From JAAFIP01 sp043747295 (GTDB taxonomy: Bacteria; Pseudomonadota; Gammaproteobacteria; Burkholderiales; Burkholderiaceae_C): a stretch of DNA of 48,695 nt. Location of the stretch: NCBI GenBank assembly GCA_043747295.1, contig JAYTPK010000071.1, positions 1 to 48,695 on the forward strand, given 5' to 3'. The notes under the pieces were generated by a model. The model searched no databases. It saw only the letters and a program-made list of their open reading frames with translations, and was not told the origin of the DNA. A program made the translations under genes and the position numbers. Below are positions 16,591-24,293 of the stretch, one piece after another. Position 1 is the first letter of the stretch. Every line of letters starts with the position of its first letter.

Positions 16591-17260
16591 GGCAGATTCC
16601 ATTATTTCGGTAGAACATGTGTCCAAAAGCGTCACCGACTCTACGGGCACCCTAGATATTTTGCGTGATATTCATTTTGGCATTGAGGCCAAGGCCACTT
16701 GCGCTATTGTCGGCGCTTCTGGGTCGGGCAAAAGCACTTTGCTGTCGATCATTGCTGGTTTGGATACGCCAACTAAAGGAACAGTTCATTTAGCGGGACA
16801 AGACCTGTTCACCATCAGCGAGGACGACCGTGCCGCTTGGCGTGCACAAAACGTAGGTTTTGTGTTTCAAAGCTTTCAGCTGCTAGGCAATCTTACTGCG
16901 CTAGAAAACGTGATGTTGCCGCTAGAGTTGGCAGGCCGTAAAGACTCGCGCGTCACAGCCACCGAGATGCTCAAGCGCGTAGGCTTGGCCGAGCGGTTAG
17001 GGCACTACCCCAAGGTCATGAGCGGCGGCGAGCAGCAGCGCGTAGCGCTGGCCCGCGCCTTTGTAGTGCAGCCCGCAGTACTGTTAGCCGATGAGCCCAC
17101 GGGCAGCCTAGACCACGCCACGGGTGATAAAGTGATGCAGCTGATGTTTGACCTGAACGCAGAGCTGGGCACCACGCTGGTGTTGGTAACGCATGACCGT
17201 GCGATTGCAGCGCGCTGTGGGCAGCGGATTGTGATTGAGGCGGGTGAAATTGCTCTGTAA
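16589..17260 (+). CDS. ybbA: YbbA-like ABC transporter ATPase (LolD/MacB-type)
   Basis: The 223-residue protein has Walker A GASGSGKST, the Q-loop region FVFQSFQLLGNLTALENV, signature MSGGEQQRVALARAF, Walker B VLLADEPTGSLD and H-loop VTHDR. These are typical of the LolD/MacB/YbbA branch that drives mechanotransmission-type permeases. In most genomes the large YbbP permease gene follows directly; here the gene is followed by repeat DNA and an IS110 element. The permease is therefore missing, displaced or encoded elsewhere. It starts within the same CCATGG as the divergent TesA-like gene and has no strong ribosome-binding site. Confidence 0.9.
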   Translation: MADSIISVEHVSKSVTDSTGTLDILRDIHFGIEAKATCAIVGASGSGKSTLLSIIAGLDTPTKGTVHLAGQDLFTISEDDRAAWRAQNVGFVFQSFQLLGNLTALENVMLPLELAGRKDSRVTATEMLKRVGLAERLGHYPKVMSGGEQQRVALARAFVVQPAVLLADEPTGSLDHATGDKVMQLMFDLNAELGTTLVLVTHDRAIAARCGQRIVIEAGEIAL

Positions 17261-17287
17261 TGTTACTTTTGGTAGTGAAATAGTGCT

Positions 17288-17332
17288 GTAGTCCAAGTAT
17301 TTATTACTTAGCTAGCTATTGTATTTGTAGCG
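17288..17332 (+). repeat. dispersed 44-bp repeat, copy 3 (left end of unit A)
   Basis: GTAGTCCAAGTATTTATT... with the ...TATTTGTAGCG tail type. It marks the left boundary of noncoding unit A. Confidence 0.8.
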
Positions 17333-17547
17333 TTTTGTTTTTCTTAGTTGGTTTGTTTCAGATCCCCTTGGCAATGCGTGGTGTCCTTGATTAGCCGTGG
17401 CGGACGGCGATGCATATCGCTAGGACAATCCACGCGTTTGGCCCTCAGCCTAGTACAAGCGCGCTGCTGTGGCATAGCACTGTCGTCACCGATTCGAACT
17501 TCGGGCTCGAGGAGCGCAGACATGGGGATCAGCAACTGTCTTAAAAG

Positions 17548-18528
17548 TCAAGTGATTTCAGGCAAACCATGCTTAGCAAAGCTAAAGGATTGAGCATCGC
17601 GCACCATCGCATTGAGGATGATCAATAGCTTTCGCATGCAAGCCACCAAAGCCAGCCTCTTGGGCTTACCTGCTGCCAACAATCGCTGGTAGAACACCTT
17701 GATCACGCGATTGTGTTTAGTTGCGACTAACGTGGCCATGTACAGCACCGCACGCACGCTGGCCCGCCCGCCATAGATCACCCGCTTGCCCCGCATGCGG
17801 CCAGAGTCATGGTTCATGGGGGCAACCCCCACCAGCGCACTGATGCCCCTGCGCGAGAGTTTGCCCAGCTCAGGCAGCTCAGCTACCAGCGTGGTGGCCG
17901 TACGCAGGCCCACCCCTTTGACAGCGCACAGCTGCTCGGTGAGCGCTTGGTGATGGCTTTGCACCTGTTGGGCGATCTCTTGCTCTACATGGCGAATTTG
18001 GGTACCAATGGCTTTGATCATGGCGCGGATGCTCTTGGTGGCCGTAGCAATACCGGTGTTCAGGTGGTGCGTCTCGGCCACCTGCATTTGCACTAACTGT
18101 CTGCGCCGCACCACCAATGCCCGCAGCGCCAACTGCTTGGCACCAGGCAAAGCGGCTGTATAACGGGCCAGATCATCACCCAGAGCCAAGACACTGGCCA
18201 TGTGCGCCAGCCCTTGGGCATCGATCCTGTCGGTCTTGGCCAATCGTCCCATGGCGCGCGCAAAATCACGCGCTCGCCTAGAGGGCACTACCGCCACCGC
18301 AAGCCCAGCAGTTTGCAGGCAAAGCGCGCACTCAAACTCGTAGCCTCCTGTGGATTCGAGCACGACAAGCCCTATGGTGCGCTGCAGACCGGTGAGCGCC
18401 TTCAGCAGGGCTTTGTGGCCTGCAGGATCGTTACTAAAACTGAGCACCGTGCCTTGTGCTCCCATAGCCAGCTCTAGGCTGGCTTTGCTGACATCAATGC
18501 CAGCATAGATCGGTTGTAAATCATTCAT
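17548..18528 (-). CDS. IS110-family DEDD transposase (bridge-RNA-guided recombinase)
   Basis: From the ATG at 18528 the protein has 326 residues (longer open frame upstream lacks family homology). The N-terminal RuvC-like DEDD domain is seen in IYAGIDVSKASLELA (first Asp), VVLESTGGYEFE (Glu) and AKTDRIDAQGLAHM (Asp pair). The C-terminal transposase_20 domain has LCAVKGVGLRTATTLVAELPELG, SALVGVAPMNHDSG and the catalytic-serine region SGRMRGKRVIYGGRASVRAVLYMA. The frame is intact, so the element could be active. Family members use an RNA encoded in the element end to choose target and donor. Confidence 0.94.
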   Translation of the reverse strand: MNDLQPIYAGIDVSKASLELAMGAQGTVLSFSNDPAGHKALLKALTGLQRTIGLVVLESTGGYEFECALCLQTAGLAVAVVPSRRARDFARAMGRLAKTDRIDAQGLAHMASVLALGDDLARYTAALPGAKQLALRALVVRRRQLVQMQVAETHHLNTGIATATKSIRAMIKAIGTQIRHVEQEIAQQVQSHHQALTEQLCAVKGVGLRTATTLVAELPELGKLSRRGISALVGVAPMNHDSGRMRGKRVIYGGRASVRAVLYMATLVATKHNRVIKVFYQRLLAAGKPKRLALVACMRKLLIILNAMVRDAQSFSFAKHGLPEIT

Positions 18529-18673
18529 ATATGCCCTTTCTTGTCTATGTGAACTAAAAGCTCGGACAACTGTTCGGGCTTGTGATGAATGAAATCCGCC
18601 TTGCGCACCATGCTGATCCACGGGCTGTGACCCAAGAAATAAACGGGCTGCAAGGCGGCTTCCAACCGGCGCG

Positions 18674-18736
18674 CCCTGAAGTTGGGCTGTTGCAGATGTG
18701 CGCTACGCGCCCACCCCCAACAGCCCAACCTCAGGG
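18674..18736 (-). ncRNA. strong hairpin in the IS110 5' noncoding end, candidate bridge RNA
   Basis: Arms 18674-18692 and 18718-18736 pair over 19 positions with one mismatch around a 25-nt loop. The hairpin sits 146-208 nt upstream of the transposase start. In the IS110 group the bridge RNA is encoded in this end of the element. The hairpin is directly visible; the identity as bridge RNA and its full extent (perhaps 18530-18880) are inferred. Confidence 0.5.
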
Positions 18737-18984
18737 CAGTATTAACTATCGCACTCTTGGTGAAGTTGTGCATGGAATTGAAGATACAAGAAATTTAGGC
18801 TGTCTAAGCCGCAAGGCGAGTTCCTAAATTTCCACCATGTTGAGCACCGCAGATGCTTGCCCGAAGGGCCCTTGGTTCGGGTGGCGACAGTGCTATGCCA
18901 CAGCAGCGCGCGCCCTAGAACAACGAATACAGCAACAGACCATACAAGACGCTAAAACAGCACATTTACCAACGTAAAGTGCCA

Positions 18985-19029
18985 ATAGTCCAAGTATTCA
19001 TTGCTCAACTAGCTACGAAATTAATAGCT
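18985..19029 (+). repeat. dispersed 44-bp repeat, copy 4 (right end of unit A)
   Basis: ATAGTCCAAGTATTCATTGC... with the AGCTACGAAATTAATAGC tail type. The same tail type closes unit B. Confidence 0.8.
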
Positions 19030-19122
19030 AACGCTAATGTTCAATTCATAGCCCTACAAATTGCGGTGGCCCACTGGGTCAGTCTGTTGCACGCCGTGTA
19101 GCGCAGGATTTGTGCCATCCAT

Positions 19123-19167
19123 CTGTCAATAAAACTTCACGCAGTTGTCATGTCACAGGTCTATATT
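19123..19167 (+). promoter_or_regulatory. Pho box and PhoB-type promoter
   Basis: Three half-sites spaced 11 bp apart, CTGTCAA (19123), ACTTCAC (19134) and TTGTCAT (19145), resemble the PhoB half-site CTGTCAY with 7, 4 to 6 matches each. TATATT at 19162-19167 follows 10 bp after the last one, the usual placement of the -10 in PhoB-activated promoters that lack a -35. It drives two periplasmic phosphate-type genes. Confidence 0.6.
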
Positions 19168-19218
19168 AAATGGAATTACTTTAACTAAAAGCGCTGTGAT
19201 AGGTCGCGTGTATATGCC

Positions 19219-19917
19219 ATGAACCGCATCTTCAAATATTCAACTTCTCCCCGCAGTCTGATGACCATAGCTGTGCTAGCCAGCAGCTTGCTGTGCGTCA
19301 ACGCATTTGCTCAGTTGACTGTGTACTTGGTGCGCCACGGCCAAACTGACTGGAACAAAGACGGGCGTATTCAAGGGGGTACAGATAACCCACTGAACGC
19401 CACAGGCCGAGAGCAAGCCGCCGCCATGGGCAAGCTGTTGGCCGACGTGAAGGTAGATGCGGTGTATGTCAGCTCGCACCAGCGTGCGCGCCAAACCGCC
19501 GCAGTGTTTGACGGGCGTACCACCGTTGTGCCGATGGAGGGCCTGCGCGAGCGATTCTTTGGCAAATTTGAAGGTGCCAACGACAAAGACCAGGCCATCG
19601 TGGCCGACTGGAACAAGCGCCGCTTTACCTGGACTGATGATATGGAAGGCGGCGAAACGCTAGAGAGCCAATCAAACCGGGCCGAGGCAGCGCTCAAAAG
19701 CATCCGTGAAAAACACAAAGACGATGGCACGGTGGTGATCGTTGGTCACGGCGGCATCAATCCACTGCTGGTGTCGCACCTTCTGGGTGTGCCGCCGCAA
19801 GAAGGTGCCAGTGCCATCAACCAAGGTAATGACGAGATTTATCGTATCGAGCTGCCTAAGACAGGTATCGCAGCGATCTGGAAGCTCATTGCCCGCAACA
19901 AGCTGGGTGAGCTTTAA
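19219..19917 (+). CDS. periplasmic histidine-phosphatase (phosphoglycerate-mutase-like) protein
   Basis: The 232-residue protein has a signal sequence (SLMTIAVLASSLLCVNAFAQ) and a histidine-phosphatase core: VYLVRHGQTDWNKDGRIQGG with the phosphorylated His, SSHQRARQTAAVF with the second Arg, LRERFFGKFEG, and VVIVGHGGINPLLVSHLL with the second His. It probably removes phosphate from an extracellular ester. The Pho box ahead of it and the phytase-like gene after it point to phosphate scavenging. It lies between the two noncoding repeat units. Confidence 0.85.
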   Translation: MNRIFKYSTSPRSLMTIAVLASSLLCVNAFAQLTVYLVRHGQTDWNKDGRIQGGTDNPLNATGREQAAAMGKLLADVKVDAVYVSSHQRARQTAAVFDGRTTVVPMEGLRERFFGKFEGANDKDQAIVADWNKRRFTWTDDMEGGETLESQSNRAEAALKSIREKHKDDGTVVIVGHGGINPLLVSHLLGVPPQEGASAINQGNDEIYRIELPKTGIAAIWKLIARNKLGEL

Positions 19918-19957
19918 ATGCAACACAACCATCAAACTTTGAATTAAATTACTTTTT

Positions 19958-21316
19958 ATGCAAAAAAATACTATTGCTGTGTTGATGGCCTCCTTTGCCT
20001 GCCTGTCTACAGCCCATGCGCAAACAGCGTTTCCGGCTAACCTGGCAGGCCATGCGCTGATTCCTGCGCAAACCTTTTTGCCTGCACCCACAGACGCTCC
20101 GGCAGATTTGCGCATGAGCGGCAAGTTCACCACAGCCGCGCGGGTAGAGGCAATTGGTTCTGTCGAAGGACGCTCGGCCAACCGGCCTACGGGCGTGTCT
20201 GTGCCGTTTAATGGCCAGCCTGTGCAGGGACATTCGGGTATTAAGCGTGTGCCTGATGGCAGCTACTGGGTGTTGACTGACAACGGTTTTGGCTCCAAGG
20301 CCAACTCGCCTGATGCCATGCTTTACCTTAACCGCTACAACATCGACTGGAAGAGCGGAGAGCTCAAGCGTTTGCAAACTATCTTTCTGCATGACCCTGA
20401 TAAAAAGGTGCCATTTCGTATTGTTCACGAAGGCACCCCCAAGCGCTATTTGACGGGGGCTGACTTTGATACTGAAAGTTTTCAGCTGGCGGGGGGAGTG
20501 CTGTGGATTGGCGACGAACTGGGGCCGTGGCTGATTAAAGCCGACATGACCGGCAAGGTGTTGGCTGTGTTCGAAACCTTGGTAGATGGTAAGCCCGCCC
20601 GCTCACCCGACCATCCCGCTATCACTACGCCCGCAGCACCCAACGTAGCGGTAGACTTTAATGTGCGCCGATCACGCGGCTTTGAAGGCATGGCGGCGTC
20701 CAAAGACGGCAGCAAACTTTATGCGCTGCTAGAAGGCGCAATGTGGGATGCCACCACCAAAGACACAGAAAAACTCGACGGCCGCGAATACTTGCGAATC
20801 TTGGAGTTTGACGTAGCCAGCCAGCGCTGGACAGGCCGCCATTGGAAATATATGTTGGAAGCCAACGGTTTGGCCATTGGAGACTTCAACATGATCGACG
20901 AAACTACAGGCTTGGTGATTGAGCGCGACAACGGTGAAGGCACCCCTGACAAAGCCTGTCCGGTGGTAGGTGGCGTAATTGAGCGTGCCACCACTTGCTT
21001 TCACGATCTGCCCAAGATCAAGCGTGTATACAAAATTGAAATGTCCGAGGCGAATGTGAACAACGCGGTGCGAAAAATTGGCTACATTGACTTGTTGGCC
21101 ATCAACGACCCTAACAACCTGGCCCGTAAACCCAAAGTAGACGGCAAGTTGAGTTTTCCTTTCTTTACGATTGAAAATGTAGACATAGTGGACGCAGAGC
21201 ACATCATCGTAGGCAATGACAACAATTTACCGTTCTCAAGTAGCCGAGACCCTAACAAGGCGGACGACAACGAATTCGTGTTGCTGCATGTGCCGCAGCT
21301 GTTGCAAGCCAAGTAA
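19958..21316 (+). CDS. exported phytase-like esterase (Phytase-like, PF13449-type)
   Basis: The 452-residue protein has a signal peptide ending AHAQ. It resembles the family described as esterase-like activity of phytase: SGIKRVPDGSYWVLTDNGFGSKANSPDA, LWIGDELGPWLIKADMTGKVL, SRGFEGMAASKDGSKLYALLEGAM, and FFTIENVDIVDAEHIIVGNDNNLPFSSSR, repeated motifs of a beta-propeller with acidic metal sites. The substrate is uncertain. It follows the histidine phosphatase by 40 bp and probably shares its Pho-type promoter. Confidence 0.85.
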   Translation: MQKNTIAVLMASFACLSTAHAQTAFPANLAGHALIPAQTFLPAPTDAPADLRMSGKFTTAARVEAIGSVEGRSANRPTGVSVPFNGQPVQGHSGIKRVPDGSYWVLTDNGFGSKANSPDAMLYLNRYNIDWKSGELKRLQTIFLHDPDKKVPFRIVHEGTPKRYLTGADFDTESFQLAGGVLWIGDELGPWLIKADMTGKVLAVFETLVDGKPARSPDHPAITTPAAPNVAVDFNVRRSRGFEGMAASKDGSKLYALLEGAMWDATTKDTEKLDGREYLRILEFDVASQRWTGRHWKYMLEANGLAIGDFNMIDETTGLVIERDNGEGTPDKACPVVGGVIERATTCFHDLPKIKRVYKIEMSEANVNNAVRKIGYIDLLAINDPNNLARKPKVDGKLSFPFFTIENVDIVDAEHIIVGNDNNLPFSSSRDPNKADDNEFVLLHVPQLLQAK

Positions 21317-21347
21317 GCTGAGACATTTTTACCAATAGATATGGCTT

Positions 21348-21392
21348 GTAGTCCATGTATTTATTGCTCAGGTAGCTATTATTTTTGTAGCG
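21348..21392 (+). repeat. dispersed 44-bp repeat, copy 5 (left end of unit B)
   Basis: GTAGTCCATGTATTTATTGC... with the ...TTTTTGTAGCG tail type, as at the left end of unit A. Confidence 0.8.
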
Positions 21393-21860
21393 CATTGGTT
21401 GTATCTAGGTCTTTTTAACTTCCCCTTGGCAATGCATTTCTTCGTTGTTTAACCGTGGCGGGCGGCGGGACATATCGCTGGGGAAACTTCCGCGAACATG
21501 CGCGCCAGGGAGTAGTTATCAAGAGTTGGTGGGCCGCACCTCGCTACAGTTTCCCCATCGATAAGATCCCACCACTGCACCCTGGTCGATGCTGTGAAGA
21601 CACGTGGGGCGGAGTTTGTGTTGACCTCAATCTCTCAATCAAAACTGCAATCTGCGTGTTCGACCCCCAGCCGACTACAAGTGGGCTGATGTGGCTTACC
21701 CCTGTGACAACAAATCAAGGGTCGCAGACCCGGTTGGCATAGGGGTAAGCCACATCGGCGCGCGTCCTAAAACAACGAACAGGTCAACGAACAGAGTAAC
21801 AGAACATAGGGAGCACAATACAAAGCACTAAAAACAGCAAATTACCAATCAAAAGTGCTT

Positions 21861-21905
21861 GTAGTCCATGTATTTACTGATCAGACAGCTACGAAATTAA
21901 TAGCG
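21861..21905 (+). repeat. dispersed 44-bp repeat, copy 6 (right end of unit B)
   Basis: GTAGTCCATGTATTTACTGA... with the AGCTACGAAATTAATAGCG tail type, as at the right end of unit A. Confidence 0.8.
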
Positions 21906-21926
21906 TAATACGTAGGCCAAACTATA

Positions 21927-22784
21927 TTACGCAGCTAGTAACGAAGTCAGCAACTTGATTTTGTCAGTCTGAGAAGATGGCTGCCGTACCATGAGCACTA
22001 TGTTTCGGTGGTACTTTGCGCCCTGAATTGGCGTGACATGCACTTTGCTTGTCAGGTCATCCAGACCTTGCCATGATGGCACCAAGCTGACGCCAAGATT
22101 TTGCGCCACCATCAATGCAATAGCTTCCAGCCCGTCCAGGTCACACAGCAGGCGGGGCGCAAGGCGCTGGTCTAAAACATATTGTTGTGCAAACCTTCCG
22201 CCCCACGACGCGGCATCGTAGCGAATGTAGAGCTGATTAGTCAGTTGCTGTTTAATCGAAGCAGTCGACTTTTTAGGGCTGATCAAGACCAACGGTTCAC
22301 GGCGTAAAACTACAGTGCTGATGGACTTTGGCACAGTGAAAGGCGGGGCTACGGTGATGATGGCGTCTAGTTGCTCAGCCAATAAAGCGTTGTACAGGTC
22401 GATTGAACTACCTGGTCTTAAAAACGGCATTACTTTGGGTGCCTGAATGGCCAGCGCCTTGAGTGCTTTGGGCATGAGCCCGGTGAGTGCGGTGGAGATC
22501 GCGCCAATTTTTAGCTGACCCGATATGCCCGAGGTATCCACATCTTCTTTTAACAAAGCCAGCTCGCGCAGCATGTGCCGTGCGCGGGGCAGTAGATCAA
22601 TGCAGGCCTGCGTGGGCAGCGAAGTATGCCCGCTGCGGGTCAACAAGCTGACGCCCAGTTCACGCTCTAGGGCGGCCACGCGCTGGCGCAGTGCTGCGCC
22701 AGTGAGCTGTTGCGTGCGTGCAGCTTGTGCGATAGAGCCGCTGTCCACCACCAACAGCAAACTCTGCAAAAATGATAAATCCAT
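21927..22784 (-). CDS. LysR-family transcriptional regulator
   Basis: The 285-residue protein has the N-terminal LysR helix-turn-helix (SLLLVVDSGSIAQAARTQQLTGAALRQRVAALERELGV) followed by a periplasmic-binding-like effector domain. It is divergent from a nitrilase-family gene with a 94-bp intergenic region holding a LysR-type dyad, so it probably controls that gene and itself. The inducer is unknown. Confidence 0.92.
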   Translation of the reverse strand: MDLSFLQSLLLVVDSGSIAQAARTQQLTGAALRQRVAALERELGVSLLTRSGHTSLPTQACIDLLPRARHMLRELALLKEDVDTSGISGQLKIGAISTALTGLMPKALKALAIQAPKVMPFLRPGSSIDLYNALLAEQLDAIITVAPPFTVPKSISTVVLRREPLVLISPKKSTASIKQQLTNQLYIRYDAASWGGRFAQQYVLDQRLAPRLLCDLDGLEAIALMVAQNLGVSLVPSWQGLDDLTSKVHVTPIQGAKYHRNIVLMVRQPSSQTDKIKLLTSLLAA

Positions 22785-22808
22785 AGTTTTTATTGAGTTT
22801 GGAGATAC

Positions 22809-22834
22809 CTAATAATACTTTATGTATGCATTAG
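22809..22834. promoter_or_regulatory. LysR-type operator in the divergent LysR/nitrilase region
   Basis: Nested inverted repeats CTAAT (22809) / ATTAG (22830-22834) and ATAC (22815) / GTAT (22824) give an imperfect AT-rich dyad of the size and position expected for LysR binding. Confidence 0.5.
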
Positions 22835-22878
22835 TAGGGCTACACTGTAGTTTGTTAAATTAACAAGGTGAACCGTGT

Positions 22879-23835
22879 ATGGCGACTAAAGACAGCCTTA
22901 AAGTTGGCTTGGTGCAAATTGCACCCGTGTGGCTTGATCGTGCAAAAACTCTGGACAAAGTAGCTACCTATGTGGCCCAAGCTGCTGCGCAAAAATGCGA
23001 CTTGGTGACTTTTGGTGAAGCCTTGGTGCCAGGTTACCCGTTCTGGGTTGAGTTGACCGATGGTGCCAAGTTCAACAATGCTGCGCAAAAGCAAATGTTT
23101 GCTCACTACCTAGACCAAGGCGTAGTGGTGGAACGCGGTGATTTAGACACTATTAGCAAGCTGTGCCAGCAGCATACTATGGCTATGTATTTGGGTGTGA
23201 TGGAGCGCGCGCCTGACCGTGGGGGCCATACGCTGTATTGCAGCTTGGTCTACATTAACCAGCAAGGCCAGGTGCGATCAGTACACCGCAAAGTGCAACC
23301 CACCTATGAGGAGCGCTTGGTATGGGGCGCTGGCGACGGCAATGGCTTGCAGGTGCATGACCTTGGCTCGTTCAAAGTGGGTGGCCTTAACTGCTATGAA
23401 AACTGGGTGCCCTTGCTACGTTCTGCGCTGTACGCACAAGGGGAGGATTTGCATGTATCGGTGTGGCCCGGTGGTTTGCACAACACCAAAGACCTCACCC
23501 GTTTTATTGCACAAGAAAGCCGCTCTTATGTGATTGCAGTGTCTGGCCTGATGCAGCCCTCGGACATTCCAGTGGGCACCCAATTTAGAGACGAGTTGGT
23601 GGCAGCAGGGCGGGACTTTTTTGCCAATGGCGGTAGCGCTATGGCCGCACCTAATGGCGACTGGGTGATTGAACCGCAAGTAGGCAGCGAGGGGCTGTAC
23701 ACCGCTGAAATTGAGCATGCCAAGGTGCGCCAAGAGCGACAAAACTTTGACTTGGCTGGCCATTATGCGCGCCCCGATGTCACCCAGCTGGTGGTGGATC
23801 GCACCCGTCAGTCCACTATCAAGTTTAAGGACTGA
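22879..23835 (+). CDS. nitrilase-family carbon-nitrogen hydrolase
   Basis: The 318-residue protein carries the Glu-Lys-Cys triad: E47 in VTFGEALVPGYPFW, K138 in HRKVQPTYEERLVWG, and C172 in GLNCYENWVPLLR. The sequence GLNCYENW and length match true nitrilases and cyanide-type hydrolases more than amidases, so hydrolysis of a nitrile to the acid is likely. The substrate is unknown. It is paired with a divergent LysR regulator and is followed closely by a VOC gene. Confidence 0.9.
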   Translation: MATKDSLKVGLVQIAPVWLDRAKTLDKVATYVAQAAAQKCDLVTFGEALVPGYPFWVELTDGAKFNNAAQKQMFAHYLDQGVVVERGDLDTISKLCQQHTMAMYLGVMERAPDRGGHTLYCSLVYINQQGQVRSVHRKVQPTYEERLVWGAGDGNGLQVHDLGSFKVGGLNCYENWVPLLRSALYAQGEDLHVSVWPGGLHNTKDLTRFIAQESRSYVIAVSGLMQPSDIPVGTQFRDELVAAGRDFFANGGSAMAAPNGDWVIEPQVGSEGLYTAEIEHAKVRQERQNFDLAGHYARPDVTQLVVDRTRQSTIKFKD

Positions 23836-23839
23836 GCTT

Positions 23840-24253
23840 ATGCAAGCCTCGTTCCATTTTGCGTATAACGTCAATGACCTGGACGATGCACGCCATTTTT
23901 ATGGCACTGTTCTGGGCTGTGCAGAGGGCCGGTCTACTGATACGTGGGTTGATTTCAACTTCTTTGGGCATCAAATTTCGCTGCATTTGGGCAAGCCGTT
24001 TGAAACCGCCAACACAGGGCAAGTGGATGGTGTGCTAGTGCCCATGCCCCATTTTGGCTTGGTACTGGCCATGGCCGATTGGCGCAAACTGGTGCTGCGC
24101 CTTGAGCGCCAAGGGGTTGATTTTGTAATCAAGCCATCGCTGCGCTTTGTGGGCCAGCCTGGGGCGCAGGGCACGATGTTTTTTAAAGACCCGAGTGGCA
24201 ACCCCATGGAAATTAAGGGCTATCAAAACGCGTATGCCGTCTTTAGCCATTAG
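23840..24253 (+). CDS. VOC-superfamily (glyoxalase/dioxygenase-like) protein
   Basis: The 137 residues begin at the ATG at 23840, 4 nt after the nitrilase stop. Single VOC domain: FHFAYNVNDLDDARHFYGTVLGC, HQISLHLGKP, and FFKDPSGNPMEIKGY, with metal ligands expected at His5 (SFHFAY), the His in ISLHL and the final Glu. The longer in-frame extension back to 23711 reads through the nitrilase gene in another frame and is rejected. The substrate is unknown; tight linkage suggests a shared pathway with the nitrilase. Confidence 0.8.
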   Translation: MQASFHFAYNVNDLDDARHFYGTVLGCAEGRSTDTWVDFNFFGHQISLHLGKPFETANTGQVDGVLVPMPHFGLVLAMADWRKLVLRLERQGVDFVIKPSLRFVGQPGAQGTMFFKDPSGNPMEIKGYQNAYAVFSH

Positions 24254-24293
24254 CTAAACATGGTACTCGCTGATAAAACGCGATAATCGGTGC

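Larger units (their letters stand above)
17491..18879 (-). mobile_element. IS110-family insertion sequence (approximate ends)
   Basis: The segment between the two palindrome arms contains one DEDD transposase gene and a structured noncoding region upstream of it. IS110 elements lack typical terminal inverted repeats and target duplications, so the ends are set by where homology to unit B stops and are accurate only to several bases. Confidence 0.7.
17288..19029. repeat. noncoding repeat unit A, split by an IS110 element
   Basis: Unit A begins and ends with direct copies of the 44-bp repeat and is homologous to unit B (21348-21905). Shared blocks include CCCCTTGGCAATGC, CGTGGCGG.CGGCG, CATATCGCT and ACTACAAG/TAGTACAAG before the central palindrome, and CGCGCG.CCTA.AACAACGAA after it. 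The palindrome arms are 17459-17490 and 18880-18911 (32 nt each, one mismatch). The 1.39 kb between the arms is an IS110-family element. No convincing gene other than the transposase is seen. Function is unknown. Confidence 0.7.
21348..21905. repeat. noncoding repeat unit B (uninterrupted homologue of unit A)
   Basis: This fills most of the 610-bp gap between the phytase-like gene and the LysR gene. It is bounded by direct copies of the 44-bp repeat. The central hairpin has arms 21685-21703 and 21741-21759 (19 nt, one G-T wobble) with a 37-nt loop. Compared with unit A it has about 170 extra bases left of the hairpin and no insertion in the loop. An open frame at 21455-21742 has no recognisable product and is judged spurious. 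Confidence 0.7.

Noticed and set aside
17480..17500. tRNA T-arm-like GATTCGAACTT near the IS110 end
   Set aside because: No acceptor stem, anticodon arm or CCA end can be built around it.
21455..21742. Possible 95-residue gene in unit B
   Set aside because: It runs through the palindrome and conserved repeat blocks, has no recognisable motif, and has no counterpart in unit A.
17288..21905. CRISPR array, because of repeated ~44-bp sequences
   Set aside because: The copies are far apart at irregular distances, vary in sequence, and several lie inside genes. No cas genes are seen.
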